Shown one piece after another: positions 17,116 to 25,320 of a stretch of DNA of 64,000 nt (its first letter is position 1; the number at the start of each line of letters is the position of its first letter). The stretch comes from Photobacterium marinum (GTDB lineage Bacteria; Pseudomonadota; Gammaproteobacteria; Enterobacterales; Vibrionaceae), in NCBI RefSeq assembly GCF_000331515.1, contig NZ_AMZO01000040.1:1-64000 (forward strand), given 5' to 3'. The translations under genes were made by a program, and so were the position numbers. The notes beneath the pieces were generated by a model. It was given only the letters and a program-made list of their open reading frames with translations. It did not search any database and was not told where the DNA came from.

Positions 17116-17520
17116 CTACTCAGTGTAGAAAAAGTCTTTGATTTGCCCCAATTTCATTGTCATGACATCTTCCATTAACACAGGAACCAAAAAGAGATCT
17201 CCCGACTCTACCCAGTAGATCGCATTCTGCTGCCACTGCCGGGCTAACTGTTTCGCCTGAACTAAGGAAATCGGCGCAATGAAGCTCGGTTCCTGCCAAC
17301 TTCCGTCTGGAGCCTGACAAATCACGCTTTGAGCCCCTTTTGTCAAATTTTCCAACTGAGATCTCAATAATTCATTTCGCAAAATGTTATTTGAGTTATT
17401 AATAACAATGCTTCCGGGATTAAATGCTGTTAGAATTGCAAAGCAAGCGTAAACAGGCTGTTGCGGCATTTTGAATAAAATCTTCTGATAGCTACACCAA
17501 AGCGAGATGTTTTCACACAT
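17116..17520 (-). CDS. DUF3293 family protein
   Basis: A 134-residue soluble protein. The segment FAILTAFNPGS, followed by NNNILRNELLRSQLE, and a C-terminal AIYWVESGDLFLVP match the DUF3293 family as I remember it (small bacterial proteins, function unknown). I see no signal peptide or membrane segment. An internal ATG 17 codons in (MPQQPVYACF) is an alternative start; neither has a strong ribosome-binding site, although GGAAGG lies some way before the first. It shares an operon with the RraA-like gene and diverges from arcA. Confidence 0.7.
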   Translation of the reverse strand: MCENISLWCSYQKILFKMPQQPVYACFAILTAFNPGSIVINNSNNILRNELLRSQLENLTKGAQSVICQAPDGSWQEPSFIAPISLVQAKQLARQWQQNAIYWVESGDLFLVPVLMEDVMTMKLGQIKDFFYTE

Positions 17521-17913
17521 TTAGAGATTTACCTTCCGGGTGACGGATTAATTTGTAGCTAATGTTAAACAAAGTGAAGATTCGTAATAGACTTACCCCT
17601 GTTTGATGTAAATCAAGAAAGCTCTAAAAAGCAGTCACGAAACAAAGCCGTAATATTGTTAGCGTGCTGTTAAGTGCATACAATCATCGCCATCCCACGG
17701 AAATTGTAGCCAATGACTCTAAATTTTAGAGTTCTTTCAGCAGTTGCTATGACACATCATCTTGCTGAAAAAGGATGGCGTACCAAACAGGTCAGTTTTT
17801 GAATAAACAAATAGTCCTTTATCCGGGACTTTGCCTGTATGTGAATTTTTTTTATAGAATTTAACTATTCTGTTTTTGACCAGATTCCGTTTTTAGAAAT
17901 TTAGGTACTGCCA
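17521..17913. other. Regulatory region between DUF3293 gene and arcA
   Basis: About 390 bp with a perfect FNR box (17603-17616) and a perfect 17-nt palindrome ACTCTAAA-T-TTTAGAGT (17716-17732). The long upstream region of arcA is consistent with several promoters, as known for E. coli arcA. Confidence 0.6.
17603..17616. promoter_or_regulatory. FNR box upstream of arcA
   Basis: TTGATgtaaATCAA matches the FNR consensus perfectly. FNR is known to raise arcA expression anaerobically in E. coli; this site, about 300 bp before the arcA start codon, could do the same here or act on the divergent DUF3293/RraA unit. Confidence 0.75.
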
Positions 17914-18633
17914 ATGCAAACCCCTCACATTCTGATTGTAGAAGACGAGCACGTAACACGTAACACCCTGAAAAGCATCTTTGAAGCAGAGGGTTACACA
18001 GTATTTGAAGCAAATGACGGTGCGGAAATGCACCAGATGCTTTCAGAACACCCAGTTCACCTTGTGATCATGGATATTAACCTGCCAGGTAAAAACGGCC
18101 TTCTGCTGGCTCGCGAACTGCGTGAGCAGGGCGACATGGCGCTGATGTTCCTGACTGGCCGTGACAATGAAGTAGACAAGATCCTGGGTCTGGAAATCGG
18201 TGCTGATGACTACATCACTAAGCCGTTCAACCCACGTGAACTGACTATCCGTGCCCGTAACCTGCTAAACCGTGCCATGAACCAAGGCCTGCCTACTGAA
18301 GACAAGCGTCTGGTAGAACGTTACGAGTTCAACGGCTGGTCACTGGAAATCAACAGCCGTTCACTGGTAAGCCCGTCTGGCGAACAGTTCAAACTGCCTC
18401 GTTCTGAGTTCCGCGCTCTGCTTCACTTCTGTGAAAACCCAGGCAAGATCCAGACTCGTGCCGAACTGCTGAAGAAAATGACAGGCCGTGAGCTTAAGCC
18501 GCACGACCGTACTGTTGACGTGACTATCCGTCGTATCCGTAAGCACTTCGAATCAGTGGCTGATACTCCGGAAATCATCGCAACTATCCACGGTGAAGGT
18601 TACCGTTTCTGCGGTGATCTGGAAGAGCAATAA
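17914..18633 (+). CDS. arcA: Two-component response regulator ArcA
   Basis: DNA-binding response regulator that represses aerobic respiratory genes when phosphorylated by ArcB. The 239-residue protein has an N-terminal receiver domain ([13 protein letters not shown], phospho-acceptor Asp in [13 protein letters not shown] near residue 54, TKPFNPREL) and a C-terminal OmpR-type winged helix ([25 protein letters not shown]). Codon use is that of a highly expressed gene. It lies tail-to-tail with arcB, its sensor kinase, with only a lipoprotein gene between them, an arrangement seen in Vibrio but not in E. coli. FNR probably activates it. Confidence 0.97.
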   Translation: MQTPHILIVEDEHVTRNTLKSIFEAEGYTVFEANDGAEMHQMLSEHPVHLVIMDINLPGKNGLLLARELREQGDMALMFLTGRDNEVDKILGLEIGADDYITKPFNPRELTIRARNLLNRAMNQGLPTEDKRLVERYEFNGWSLEINSRSLVSPSGEQFKLPRSEFRALLHFCENPGKIQTRAELLKKMTGRELKPHDRTVDVTIRRIRKHFESVADTPEIIATIHGEGYRFCGDLEEQ

Positions 18634-18653
18634 TCACATTGCTGACTTCATTA

Positions 18654-18681
18654 AAAAAGGCTCCTTTCGGAGCCTTTCTTA
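18654..18681. terminator. Bidirectional terminator between arcA and the lipoprotein gene
   Basis: AAAGGCTCC / GGAGCCTTT stem with a TTTC loop, A-rich upstream and T-rich downstream. Confidence 0.88.
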
Positions 18682-18707
18682 TTTGTACTTCTGTTTAAAA
18701 CGCTGAG

Positions 18708-19280
18708 TCAGAACACTTGGCTGACTGCCACATCACGCTCTACCAACCTGTGCTCTTCTCCATCAAAGTTGAAGATAATAGCAACATTGACCAAACTGCC
18801 CGACTCCCATTCAGGTCCGGCCTGCATCACAACCTCTAAAGTCAACTCACCTTCGCCCCGCACTTCCAGGTTTTCATTCACCAGCCACTGCTTATCGCCC
18901 TGTTCAAGCAACACCTGAGTAATTTCGATACCGCCCGGCAATGGTTTCATATCCGTCGACTGCAGCTTCACGGATGCCTGTAGTTTAATCGCAGGTTGAG
19001 TACCGTCATCACCAATCACCGGCATACTGTTAAGCCAAAGATCACTACGCAAATTCACGGTAACACCGGAAAGCGTCAGCTCAGTCGGAGCTTGCCAGAT
19101 ATCAGTCGCCAGTGGTTCTGCCGGTTCAGGAGCCTCTGTTTCAGCTTGCTCCACTGTCTGCTCAGTCGGAGTACCAACCTCAGGCGCTTCAGCCTCTGTT
19201 GACGATGGCTTTTCCGGTTCAGAACAGGCTGCCAGCAACAAACAAGCGAGCCCCAAGGTCAGTTTTTTCAGCTTCATCAT
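18708..19280 (-). CDS. Lipoprotein of unknown function, coupled to arcB
   Basis: A 190-residue (or 189, if the second ATG is used) lipoprotein. Its signal sequence MKLKKLTLGLACLLLAAC ends in a proper lipobox (LLAAC), so the mature protein begins with an acylated cysteine. A disordered Glu/Pro/Thr-rich linker of about 40 residues follows (EAEAPEVGTPTEQTVEQAE), then a compact beta-rich domain of about 130 residues. There is no Asp at +2, so sorting to the outer membrane is expected. The ATG overlaps the arcB stop codon (ATGA), indicating translational coupling. I recognise no domain; the constant link to arcB is the only functional hint. Confidence 0.75.
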   Translation of the reverse strand: MMKLKKLTLGLACLLLAACSEPEKPSSTEAEAPEVGTPTEQTVEQAETEAPEPAEPLATDIWQAPTELTLSGVTVNLRSDLWLNSMPVIGDDGTQPAIKLQASVKLQSTDMKPLPGGIEITQVLLEQGDKQWLVNENLEVRGEGELTLEVVMQAGPEWESGSLVNVAIIFNFDGEEHRLVERDVAVSQVF

Positions 19281-21637
19281 GATTTCTCCTTCGTTGCCAG
19301 CCAGTTTTTCAGCACTGCCAAATCATTCTGGTAACCATCCTTGATCTCATCAACCCAGTCATTGATGTTTTCCCACCAAGCCGGCAGCTCAGGCGACTGC
19401 GCTTTCTGCGCGACCTGCTGGATATGTTTAAGGCCGATAGAGCCTGCCGCTCCCTTGATTTTGTGTGCTTCAAACTTGATGCCATCCTTATCCTTAGCCG
19501 TCATATTTGAATCTAGAATCGCAATGTATTCAGGCATTTTCTGCTCAAACATAGCAATGCTGTCATAAACAGGCTTAGTGCCCACAATATCAACATAGGA
19601 GGTCAGCATCTCGAGGTCCAACAACTGATTGATCATTTCATCACTTGGTGATCCTGATTCCTGTTCCTGCTCTTCAATCGCCTCATCACTGTCAATCGGA
19701 CAGGTCAGCACCAGGCGCTGGATAACGTCACTGATAGCCTTCACACTCAGCGGCTTACTAAGCGCATCATCCATGCCTTTTTCAAGGTACTCCGCCTTGT
19801 CCTTAATAACATTGGCAGTCAGGGCAACAAGCGCCGGAAGGTGGTCATACTGCTCACGCAGCTTAGCCGCGATGTCAAAACCTGTCATATCCGGCAGCTG
19901 GATATCAAGCAATACCAGGTCGAAATCATCAGGGTTGAACATCTCCAGCGCCTCTTCACCGCGCATAGCAATTGTTACCTCATGACCCAGACTTTCCAGC
20001 AGTGCTTTGGCAACTGTGATATTCAGTTCAATATCTTCCACCATGAAGATATTAAGGCCGAGCTGCTGTACCGCAGGCATTTCTTCATCGTCTTCAACCT
20101 GATCCACCAGCGGAGCTCTAATTGTTACCGTAAAGGTACTTCCCTCGCCAACTTCAGAAGATACGGTAATGTCACCACCCATCATCTGCACCAGTTGGCG
20201 CGATACGGCCAGGCCGATACCGGTACCGACTGCATGCAGGTTGTTGTTCTCATCTTTCACCTGATAATACATGGCAAAGATTTTATCCAACTCTTCCTGC
20301 GGAATGCCGATCCCACTGTCTTCCACTTCAAACGTGATTTCAGCCTGCTGACCGATGATTTCACCGCTCACCGACAGGATCACGCCGCCATCTTTAGTAA
20401 ACTTGGTAGCGTTACTAACCAGATTCCACAGCACCTGGCGCAGTCGGGTACTATCAACTTCGATATAGCGCGGCAAATCACTCAGGCGCTCAAGATCGAA
20501 CCGCAACCCTTTCTGCTCTGCCATCAGACCGGAAATATTTCCCATCTCAACCACGAACTCTTCAAAGTCCAGCGGCTTAGGTAGCAACTCAAGACGACGG
20601 CGATCTGACTTATCCATGTCGATGATGTCATTAAAAATATTACCCAGGGTGATCGCACTGACATGTACCGTCCGCATATAACCGCGTTGCTCATCGTTAA
20701 GCGGTGTCTCCAGCAGCATCCGGCTCAAACCGACAATGCCGTTCAGCGGCGTACGCAGCTCATGGCTGATAGTGGAAATAAAGGCGGTTTTATCACGGCT
20801 GGCTTTTTCCAAAGCGTCCTGGTACTGCTTGCGATCGGTAATATCGCGGCCAAAGCCCATAAGCCCCAGACGGCGACCGTCACGGCTGTAGAAAGGTACT
20901 TTACGCAACTCGAAAACCGCCTTACGGCCATCCGGGTATTCCAACCATTGCTCATAAGTGAGGGAAACATTCTGCTTGAATACCTGTTGGTCGGTCTCGG
21001 CGATCTTACGGGCAATCTCTTCACTGTAAACATCCTTCGGAGTCAGACCTACCAATTGTTTCTCGGTACGGTTCGTCAGCTCTTCCATCGCCCGGTTGCA
21101 ACCGGAAAACTGGCCTTGTTCATTACGGTAGTAAATCAGATCAGGCGAAGCATCGAGAAAAGATTTCAGCAAAGCACTTTGCTCAGCCAGATCCAACTGG
21201 GCTTTTTCACGCTGGAACACTTCGTTTTCCAGATCCTGCATCGCAATCTCACGGGCTTCTTCTGCTTTTACCCGCTCTTCAATTTCCTGGTTCAGCTGGG
21301 CGATATTTTCCTGCAACTGCTTGTTAAGCAGCATATCGCGCGAGCGCATCTCTTCCAGCTTGGTCACCAGCTTGGACAGGCGTTGGCGTGAGTCTTCAAG
21401 CTGATCAACCACCACTGACAGGAAATACACCGCCCAAGGCGTGATCAACAGACCGAAAAAGACTGAACGGACAATATCGATATTGTCCACCTTCCCTTGC
21501 AGAACCAGAGTTACCCCAACCTGCACCAGTACTGCCAGGGCCACCAAGGCCAGCGCCAGTAACATACTGAAGCGGACAATCCCCAGCTTCACCAGCAAGT
21601 CGACATAAAACTGAGCCAGAACTTTGATTTGTTTCAT
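19277..21637 (-). CDS. arcB: Tripartite hybrid sensor kinase ArcB
   Basis: Inner-membrane sensor of respiratory redox state that phosphorylates ArcA. Over 786 residues the order is: two membrane helices (about 23-45 and 57-77) with a short periplasmic loop; a coiled-coil linker (80-155); a PAS domain (155-270); histidine kinase with H292 in STISHELRTPLNG and G-boxes near 441 and 471; a receiver with Asp578 (LVLLDIQLPDMTG); and an HPt domain with His725 (AHKIKGAAGSIG). This is the full E. coli-type phosphorelay. Cys180, one of two quinone-sensing cysteines in E. coli, is present, but position 241 is valine instead of the second cysteine. The downstream lipoprotein gene is translationally coupled. 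Confidence 0.97.
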   Translation of the reverse strand: MKQIKVLAQFYVDLLVKLGIVRFSMLLALALVALAVLVQVGVTLVLQGKVDNIDIVRSVFFGLLITPWAVYFLSVVVDQLEDSRQRLSKLVTKLEEMRSRDMLLNKQLQENIAQLNQEIEERVKAEEAREIAMQDLENEVFQREKAQLDLAEQSALLKSFLDASPDLIYYRNEQGQFSGCNRAMEELTNRTEKQLVGLTPKDVYSEEIARKIAETDQQVFKQNVSLTYEQWLEYPDGRKAVFELRKVPFYSRDGRRLGLMGFGRDITDRKQYQDALEKASRDKTAFISTISHELRTPLNGIVGLSRMLLETPLNDEQRGYMRTVHVSAITLGNIFNDIIDMDKSDRRRLELLPKPLDFEEFVVEMGNISGLMAEQKGLRFDLERLSDLPRYIEVDSTRLRQVLWNLVSNATKFTKDGGVILSVSGEIIGQQAEITFEVEDSGIGIPQEELDKIFAMYYQVKDENNNLHAVGTGIGLAVSRQLVQMMGGDITVSSEVGEGSTFTVTIRAPLVDQVEDDEEMPAVQQLGLNIFMVEDIELNITVAKALLESLGHEVTIAMRGEEALEMFNPDDFDLVLLDIQLPDMTGFDIAAKLREQYDHLPALVALTANVIKDKAEYLEKGMDDALSKPLSVKAISDVIQRLVLTCPIDSDEAIEEQEQESGSPSDEMINQLLDLEMLTSYVDIVGTKPVYDSIAMFEQKMPEYIAILDSNMTAKDKDGIKFEAHKIKGAAGSIGLKHIQQVAQKAQSPELPAWWENINDWVDEIKDGYQNDLAVLKNWLATKEKS

Positions 21638-21714
21638 TATTTATTCCCACTAATGAAAGGCTGCCATCATGATAATCGCCCCGGCCCGATAACCAAAGGA
21701 TATGTATCTCAGAT

Positions 21715-21738
21715 AAAACAAAGCCTGCAAATGCAGGC
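21715..21738 (-). terminator. Terminator of the diguanylate cyclase gene
   Basis: GCCTGCA / TGCAGGC stem with a 2-nt loop followed on the minus strand by TTTGTTTT, 30 bp after the stop codon. Confidence 0.7.
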
Positions 21739-21769
21739 CCTGAAAATAAGCAGATTGTTAATACACAGG

Positions 21770-23629
21770 CTAAGTTGCAACCCGATCTGACATCAGCTTA
21801 GTACAGTTACGCCCCGCTGATTTTGCCTGATAAAGTGCAATATCTGCCAGTTCAACCAACTCACCGTAATCCTGGTGCGGCCTTGGAGTCACCGTTGCTA
21901 CCCCCAAACTGACGGTCAGCTTTTCAGCAACATCAGAATAATCGTGGAGGATGCCTTTTTCAGCCAAATGACGGTGCACCCGCTCAGCAATCACCTTACC
22001 GCCTTTGATGTCAGTATTCGGCAACAGGAAGGCAAATTCTTCGCCGCCGTAACGTGCCACGGCATCAGTCTCACGCTTCACCACATTTCGGAACACCTTG
22101 GCAACTTCCCGCAGCGCAAAATCCCCCTGCTGGTGGCCATAATTGTCATTGAATGATTTGAAGTTATCGATATCGCACAAAATCAACGTCAGCGGATTCT
22201 GCTCGCGGATGTGGCTGTGCCAAAGCTTACGCAACTGCTCATCAAAACTGCGACGGTTGGCTACCTTGGTCAGGCTGTCAATAAAGCTCAGCTCCTGCAG
22301 CTCCATAATTGCATCAGCCAATTGCTGCTCGGCCATCTTCCGCTCTGTCACATCCCGCGCCATAATAAGCACTCCGACCGTACCGTCAGTCGGATCTTTA
22401 TATGGCGACTTCAAAACCTCGTACCAAATAGGCGTGCCGTCATCAAGGATCACATAGTCATCCATCTTCACTGTCAGCCCGTCTCGCATCACCTGCTGAT
22501 CCGATTCCCAGTAGTTTTGCCAGACTTCTTCATCAAGCAATTCAGAAGCACTGCGTCCCAGCATCTCTTCGCGACGGAGCCCTAGTGAGCGGGCAAATGA
22601 CTCATTACAGCCAACATAAACACCATGTTCGTTATAAAGACCGATTGGATCCTGGCAGGCATTCATTATGGTATCGAACAGGTTATTACGCTGCGCCAGC
22701 GCCTGTTCGGTTATTTCCCGTCTCTCAATCTCCTGTTTGAGGTTCTCCTGCATCTCATGCCAGTCAGTCACATCATGGCTGATACTGAGGGTACCGATCG
22801 CCTCACCTTTATCGTCAATCAGCATCGTCTTATTAGTTTCCAGCAACCGACTGGAACCGTCCGGAGCTGTTGTCCAGCTATGGCTGGAGTTATGGCCTGA
22901 GAAGCTATCAACCTCGTCCATCACCCCTTCATCAAAACGCCCCTGCCAGAAACGATCAAATGCCTTGTTGGTCCCCAAGATCTGGCCGCTTTTATCCTGG
23001 AAGTAAACCAGTTCTGACAATGAGTTCAGTACCTGCTGAAAGACCCGCTGTTCCTGCTCAAGCATCGTCTCCGATGCCTGCGGCTCCTGAGGCTTAACAA
23101 TGAAAAGCAGCCAGGCCGCCTGCCATTTATAGCGAACAGGCTGCCCCGAGACCTTCAACTTCATCAAACGATCACGAGAAAACTGCAGCTCTTCAGTTAC
23201 ATTGCGAAAGCCCCGGTAATAAGAGAATGGCCGCAGGAAATCAAACATCATTTCAGGGCTGATATCATCCGGGTAAAGGTAGCAACCGTCTAACCGCCTG
23301 ACACCCAGCAACTCACAGCTGGTTTTATTGGCATACAGCAAAGCACCGTCTTTTTTTCTGACAATCACTACCGCCAGCGGCATATGAGTCAAAATAGCAT
23401 GAAGCTTTCGGAAGGAAGAAGAATCGAGATGAAGTAGCGCCAGCGCAACCAAGCCACCACCAGCAAGCAGAATAAACAGCACTAGAGTAAAAATCAGTAC
23501 CGGACTACTGAGAAGGCTGACCGATGGTTCCAGTGCAAGACCGGCACCAGGAAACAAGCAAGCGATTGCGAACAGGTATATCGAGGGGAACACAGCTGAA
23601 AATGAACCGACAAGCCTGTTCACTTTCAT
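21770..23629 (-). CDS. Membrane PAS-GGDEF diguanylate cyclase
   Basis: Makes the second messenger cyclic di-GMP from GTP. Starting at the ATG at 23629, which has CAGGA at ideal spacing, the protein has 619 residues; an upstream in-frame ATG adds 27 residues but lacks a ribosome-binding site. The N-terminus has two hydrophobic segments (IYLFAIACLFPGAGLALEP and FTLVLFILLAGGGLVALALL). At least two, probably three, PAS domains follow, the last ended by VLIMARDVTERKMAEQQ. The C-terminal GGDEF domain carries GGEEF in RYGGEEFAFLLPNTD and a perfect inhibitory I-site, RETD five residues before it, so it should be active and product-inhibited. No EAL domain is present. The PAS ligands are unknown. Confidence 0.9.
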   Translation of the reverse strand: MKVNRLVGSFSAVFPSIYLFAIACLFPGAGLALEPSVSLLSSPVLIFTLVLFILLAGGGLVALALLHLDSSSFRKLHAILTHMPLAVVIVRKKDGALLYANKTSCELLGVRRLDGCYLYPDDISPEMMFDFLRPFSYYRGFRNVTEELQFSRDRLMKLKVSGQPVRYKWQAAWLLFIVKPQEPQASETMLEQEQRVFQQVLNSLSELVYFQDKSGQILGTNKAFDRFWQGRFDEGVMDEVDSFSGHNSSHSWTTAPDGSSRLLETNKTMLIDDKGEAIGTLSISHDVTDWHEMQENLKQEIERREITEQALAQRNNLFDTIMNACQDPIGLYNEHGVYVGCNESFARSLGLRREEMLGRSASELLDEEVWQNYWESDQQVMRDGLTVKMDDYVILDDGTPIWYEVLKSPYKDPTDGTVGVLIMARDVTERKMAEQQLADAIMELQELSFIDSLTKVANRRSFDEQLRKLWHSHIREQNPLTLILCDIDNFKSFNDNYGHQQGDFALREVAKVFRNVVKRETDAVARYGGEEFAFLLPNTDIKGGKVIAERVHRHLAEKGILHDYSDVAEKLTVSLGVATVTPRPHQDYGELVELADIALYQAKSAGRNCTKLMSDRVAT

Positions 23630-23760
23630 TAGAATGTCCTGAAAACTGACCAACATGGGTCGTCGGATAAGACTGTTATTGATGCTGAAGCGGGGACAAG
23701 CTGTATGCATTGTATTATTGAATGACTACTTATTATATTCCCCGCTAATCTAACATACTT

Positions 23761-24702
23761 TTACTTTGAAGCGACAATCGGCTGGTAAACAAACGGGTTA
23801 CCCACCGCACTCCCCTGAGCTCCGAGCTTATCAAGGTTTCGGCCGATTTCCGTCATTGCCAACCAACGGTTTTCACACCAGATAGGAGCCAGCAGGGTTG
23901 GCCTGCGAGCACTGGCAGAAACACGGTGAAATACCACGTCCGGCGGTGTCAGACGAATCATCTCAGAAGCAATCTCGGTGTAATCTTCAAGGCTGAGTTC
24001 AACCAGACGCCCCGCTTTCCAGGACAGTCCCATAATACTGCCTTCGACAATATGCAGCGGGTGCAACTTAATACCGTCAACCCCGGCATCCACCACCTTA
24101 CGGATAGTTTCAAGGTTATCTTCACGGGTATCACCCGGCAGCCCGACAATCAGGTGAGCACACACTTTCAGCCCCAGAGCACGGGCACGTTTGGTAATCT
24201 TCTCGTAGCAGGCATAATCATGACCGCGGTTGATCCGCTTCAGCGTCTTGTCATTAGCCGTCTGTAGCCCCAGCTCCAGCCAAATTTCATATCCCTGCTG
24301 ATGGTAGCCAGCCAACAGTTCCAGTACCTCATCCGGTACACAGTCTGGGCGGGTTCCTACACACAAGCCAACGATATCAGCCGCTTCCAGTGCTTCTTCA
24401 TACATTGCTTTGAGCGTCTGTACTTCAGCATAAGTGCTGGTATAAGCCTGGAAATACGCAAGATAACGCTTAGCGCGGTTCACTTCGCCAGCACGCTGAT
24501 TCAACTGTTCAGTGATAGGTTTATGTTGCGCCTGTTCATCGGCAAATGAGGCCACATTACAGAAAGTACAGCCGCCGCGACCAATCGTGCCATCACGGTT
24601 GGGACAGCTGAATCCGCCGTGAAGGGTAAGCTTGTGCACTTTCTCTCCATAGCGCCGCTGTAAATCCTGTCCGAATGTATTGACTAGTTCGTGCAACTGC
24701 AT
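23761..24702 (-). CDS. yhcC: Radical SAM protein of the YhcC/TIGR01212 family
   Basis: A 313-residue radical-SAM enzyme of unknown reaction. The cluster ligands are Cys33, Cys45 and Cys48 in CPNRDGTIGRGGCTFC, the spaced pattern peculiar to TIGR01212 (C-X11-C-X2-C rather than the usual CX3CX2C). SAM-binding and barrel motifs follow (GTRPDCVPDEVLELL, WLELGLQT, HLIVGLPGDT, HPLHIVEGS). AGGTGA precedes the ATG. It is divergent from gltB1, and yhcC also lies next to gltB in E. coli, so the association is old. A role in tRNA or cofactor modification is often guessed but not shown. Confidence 0.9.
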   Translation of the reverse strand: MQLHELVNTFGQDLQRRYGEKVHKLTLHGGFSCPNRDGTIGRGGCTFCNVASFADEQAQHKPITEQLNQRAGEVNRAKRYLAYFQAYTSTYAEVQTLKAMYEEALEAADIVGLCVGTRPDCVPDEVLELLAGYHQQGYEIWLELGLQTANDKTLKRINRGHDYACYEKITKRARALGLKVCAHLIVGLPGDTREDNLETIRKVVDAGVDGIKLHPLHIVEGSIMGLSWKAGRLVELSLEDYTEIASEMIRLTPPDVVFHRVSASARRPTLLAPIWCENRWLAMTEIGRNLDKLGAQGSAVGNPFVYQPIVASK

Positions 24703-25320
24703 CGTGTCACCTGAGTTGTTGATGAGGAAAAGCAGCGCAGATTAACACCAAAAGCCAATCCGGAAAATGTGTCAAAGCAATAAACCCGGCTTTATTTGCG
24801 CCCCCGGCTAACCCACATCTATTTGTTAACAAAAAACAACAAAACTGAATAATTTTTTGTCTGCCATAATCACGATAAATGAGAGGATAGTTCCTCCTGT
24901 ATTGACCTTTTTTATTCATAATGAGAACTGTTATCGAATAATCAAGCAGATAATCGTGCTATAAATTCATACAGATAACACTTTTATGCTGTTACGCCCC
25001 GATTTTTTGTTGGTAATTGATAAATCAAAACTGTAGGATAGTTACAGCAGTGTGCATTTTATGAACAACAAATGTAATGAAATTACTCCGCTACGCAGTG
25101 ATTTCTACCACACTAACCTAGCCGTCGCAGCACTTTTGCAAACCAGAACAAAAGTGCTACAGAATTTCGTTTGCTAATGATTGACACTCATCATCCCACA
25201 GCAAACACAACATCATCCGGCCGGACAGGAGTCCGCCCAAGGCCGATCACGATGAAAATAACAAATTAGGGATAACTCAGGCTCTGGACTGATGCCTGCT
25301 GAAACTGGAAGGAAGTATCT
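24703..25320. other. Long structured leader/promoter region of gltB1
   Basis: About 620 bp between the divergent yhcC and gltB1 genes. Three successive hairpins precede gltB1: AGCACTTTTG / CAAAAGTGCT (25129-25158), GTTTGCT...AGCAAAC enclosing ATGAT/ATCAT (25169-25206), and CGGAC/GTCCG (near 25221-25234). None has a clear U-run. I see no gene in the region. Confidence 0.5.
25129..25158 (+). promoter_or_regulatory. Perfect 10-bp hairpin upstream of gltB1
   Basis: AGCACTTTTG and CAAAAGTGCT flank a 10-nt loop. No U-tract follows, so it is not a simple terminator. It could be an operator or part of a structured leader RNA. Confidence 0.4.

Noticed and set aside
19841-20584. A 247-codon plus-strand frame inside arcB
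   Set aside because: Long only because of the codon bias of arcB on the other strand. It has no family-like features.
20663-21391. A 242-codon plus-strand frame inside arcB
   Set aside because: Same reason: a shadow of a well-supported gene on the opposite strand.
24990-25040. TTGATAAATCAA as an FNR site upstream of gltB1
   Set aside because: The spacer is two bases rather than the required four.
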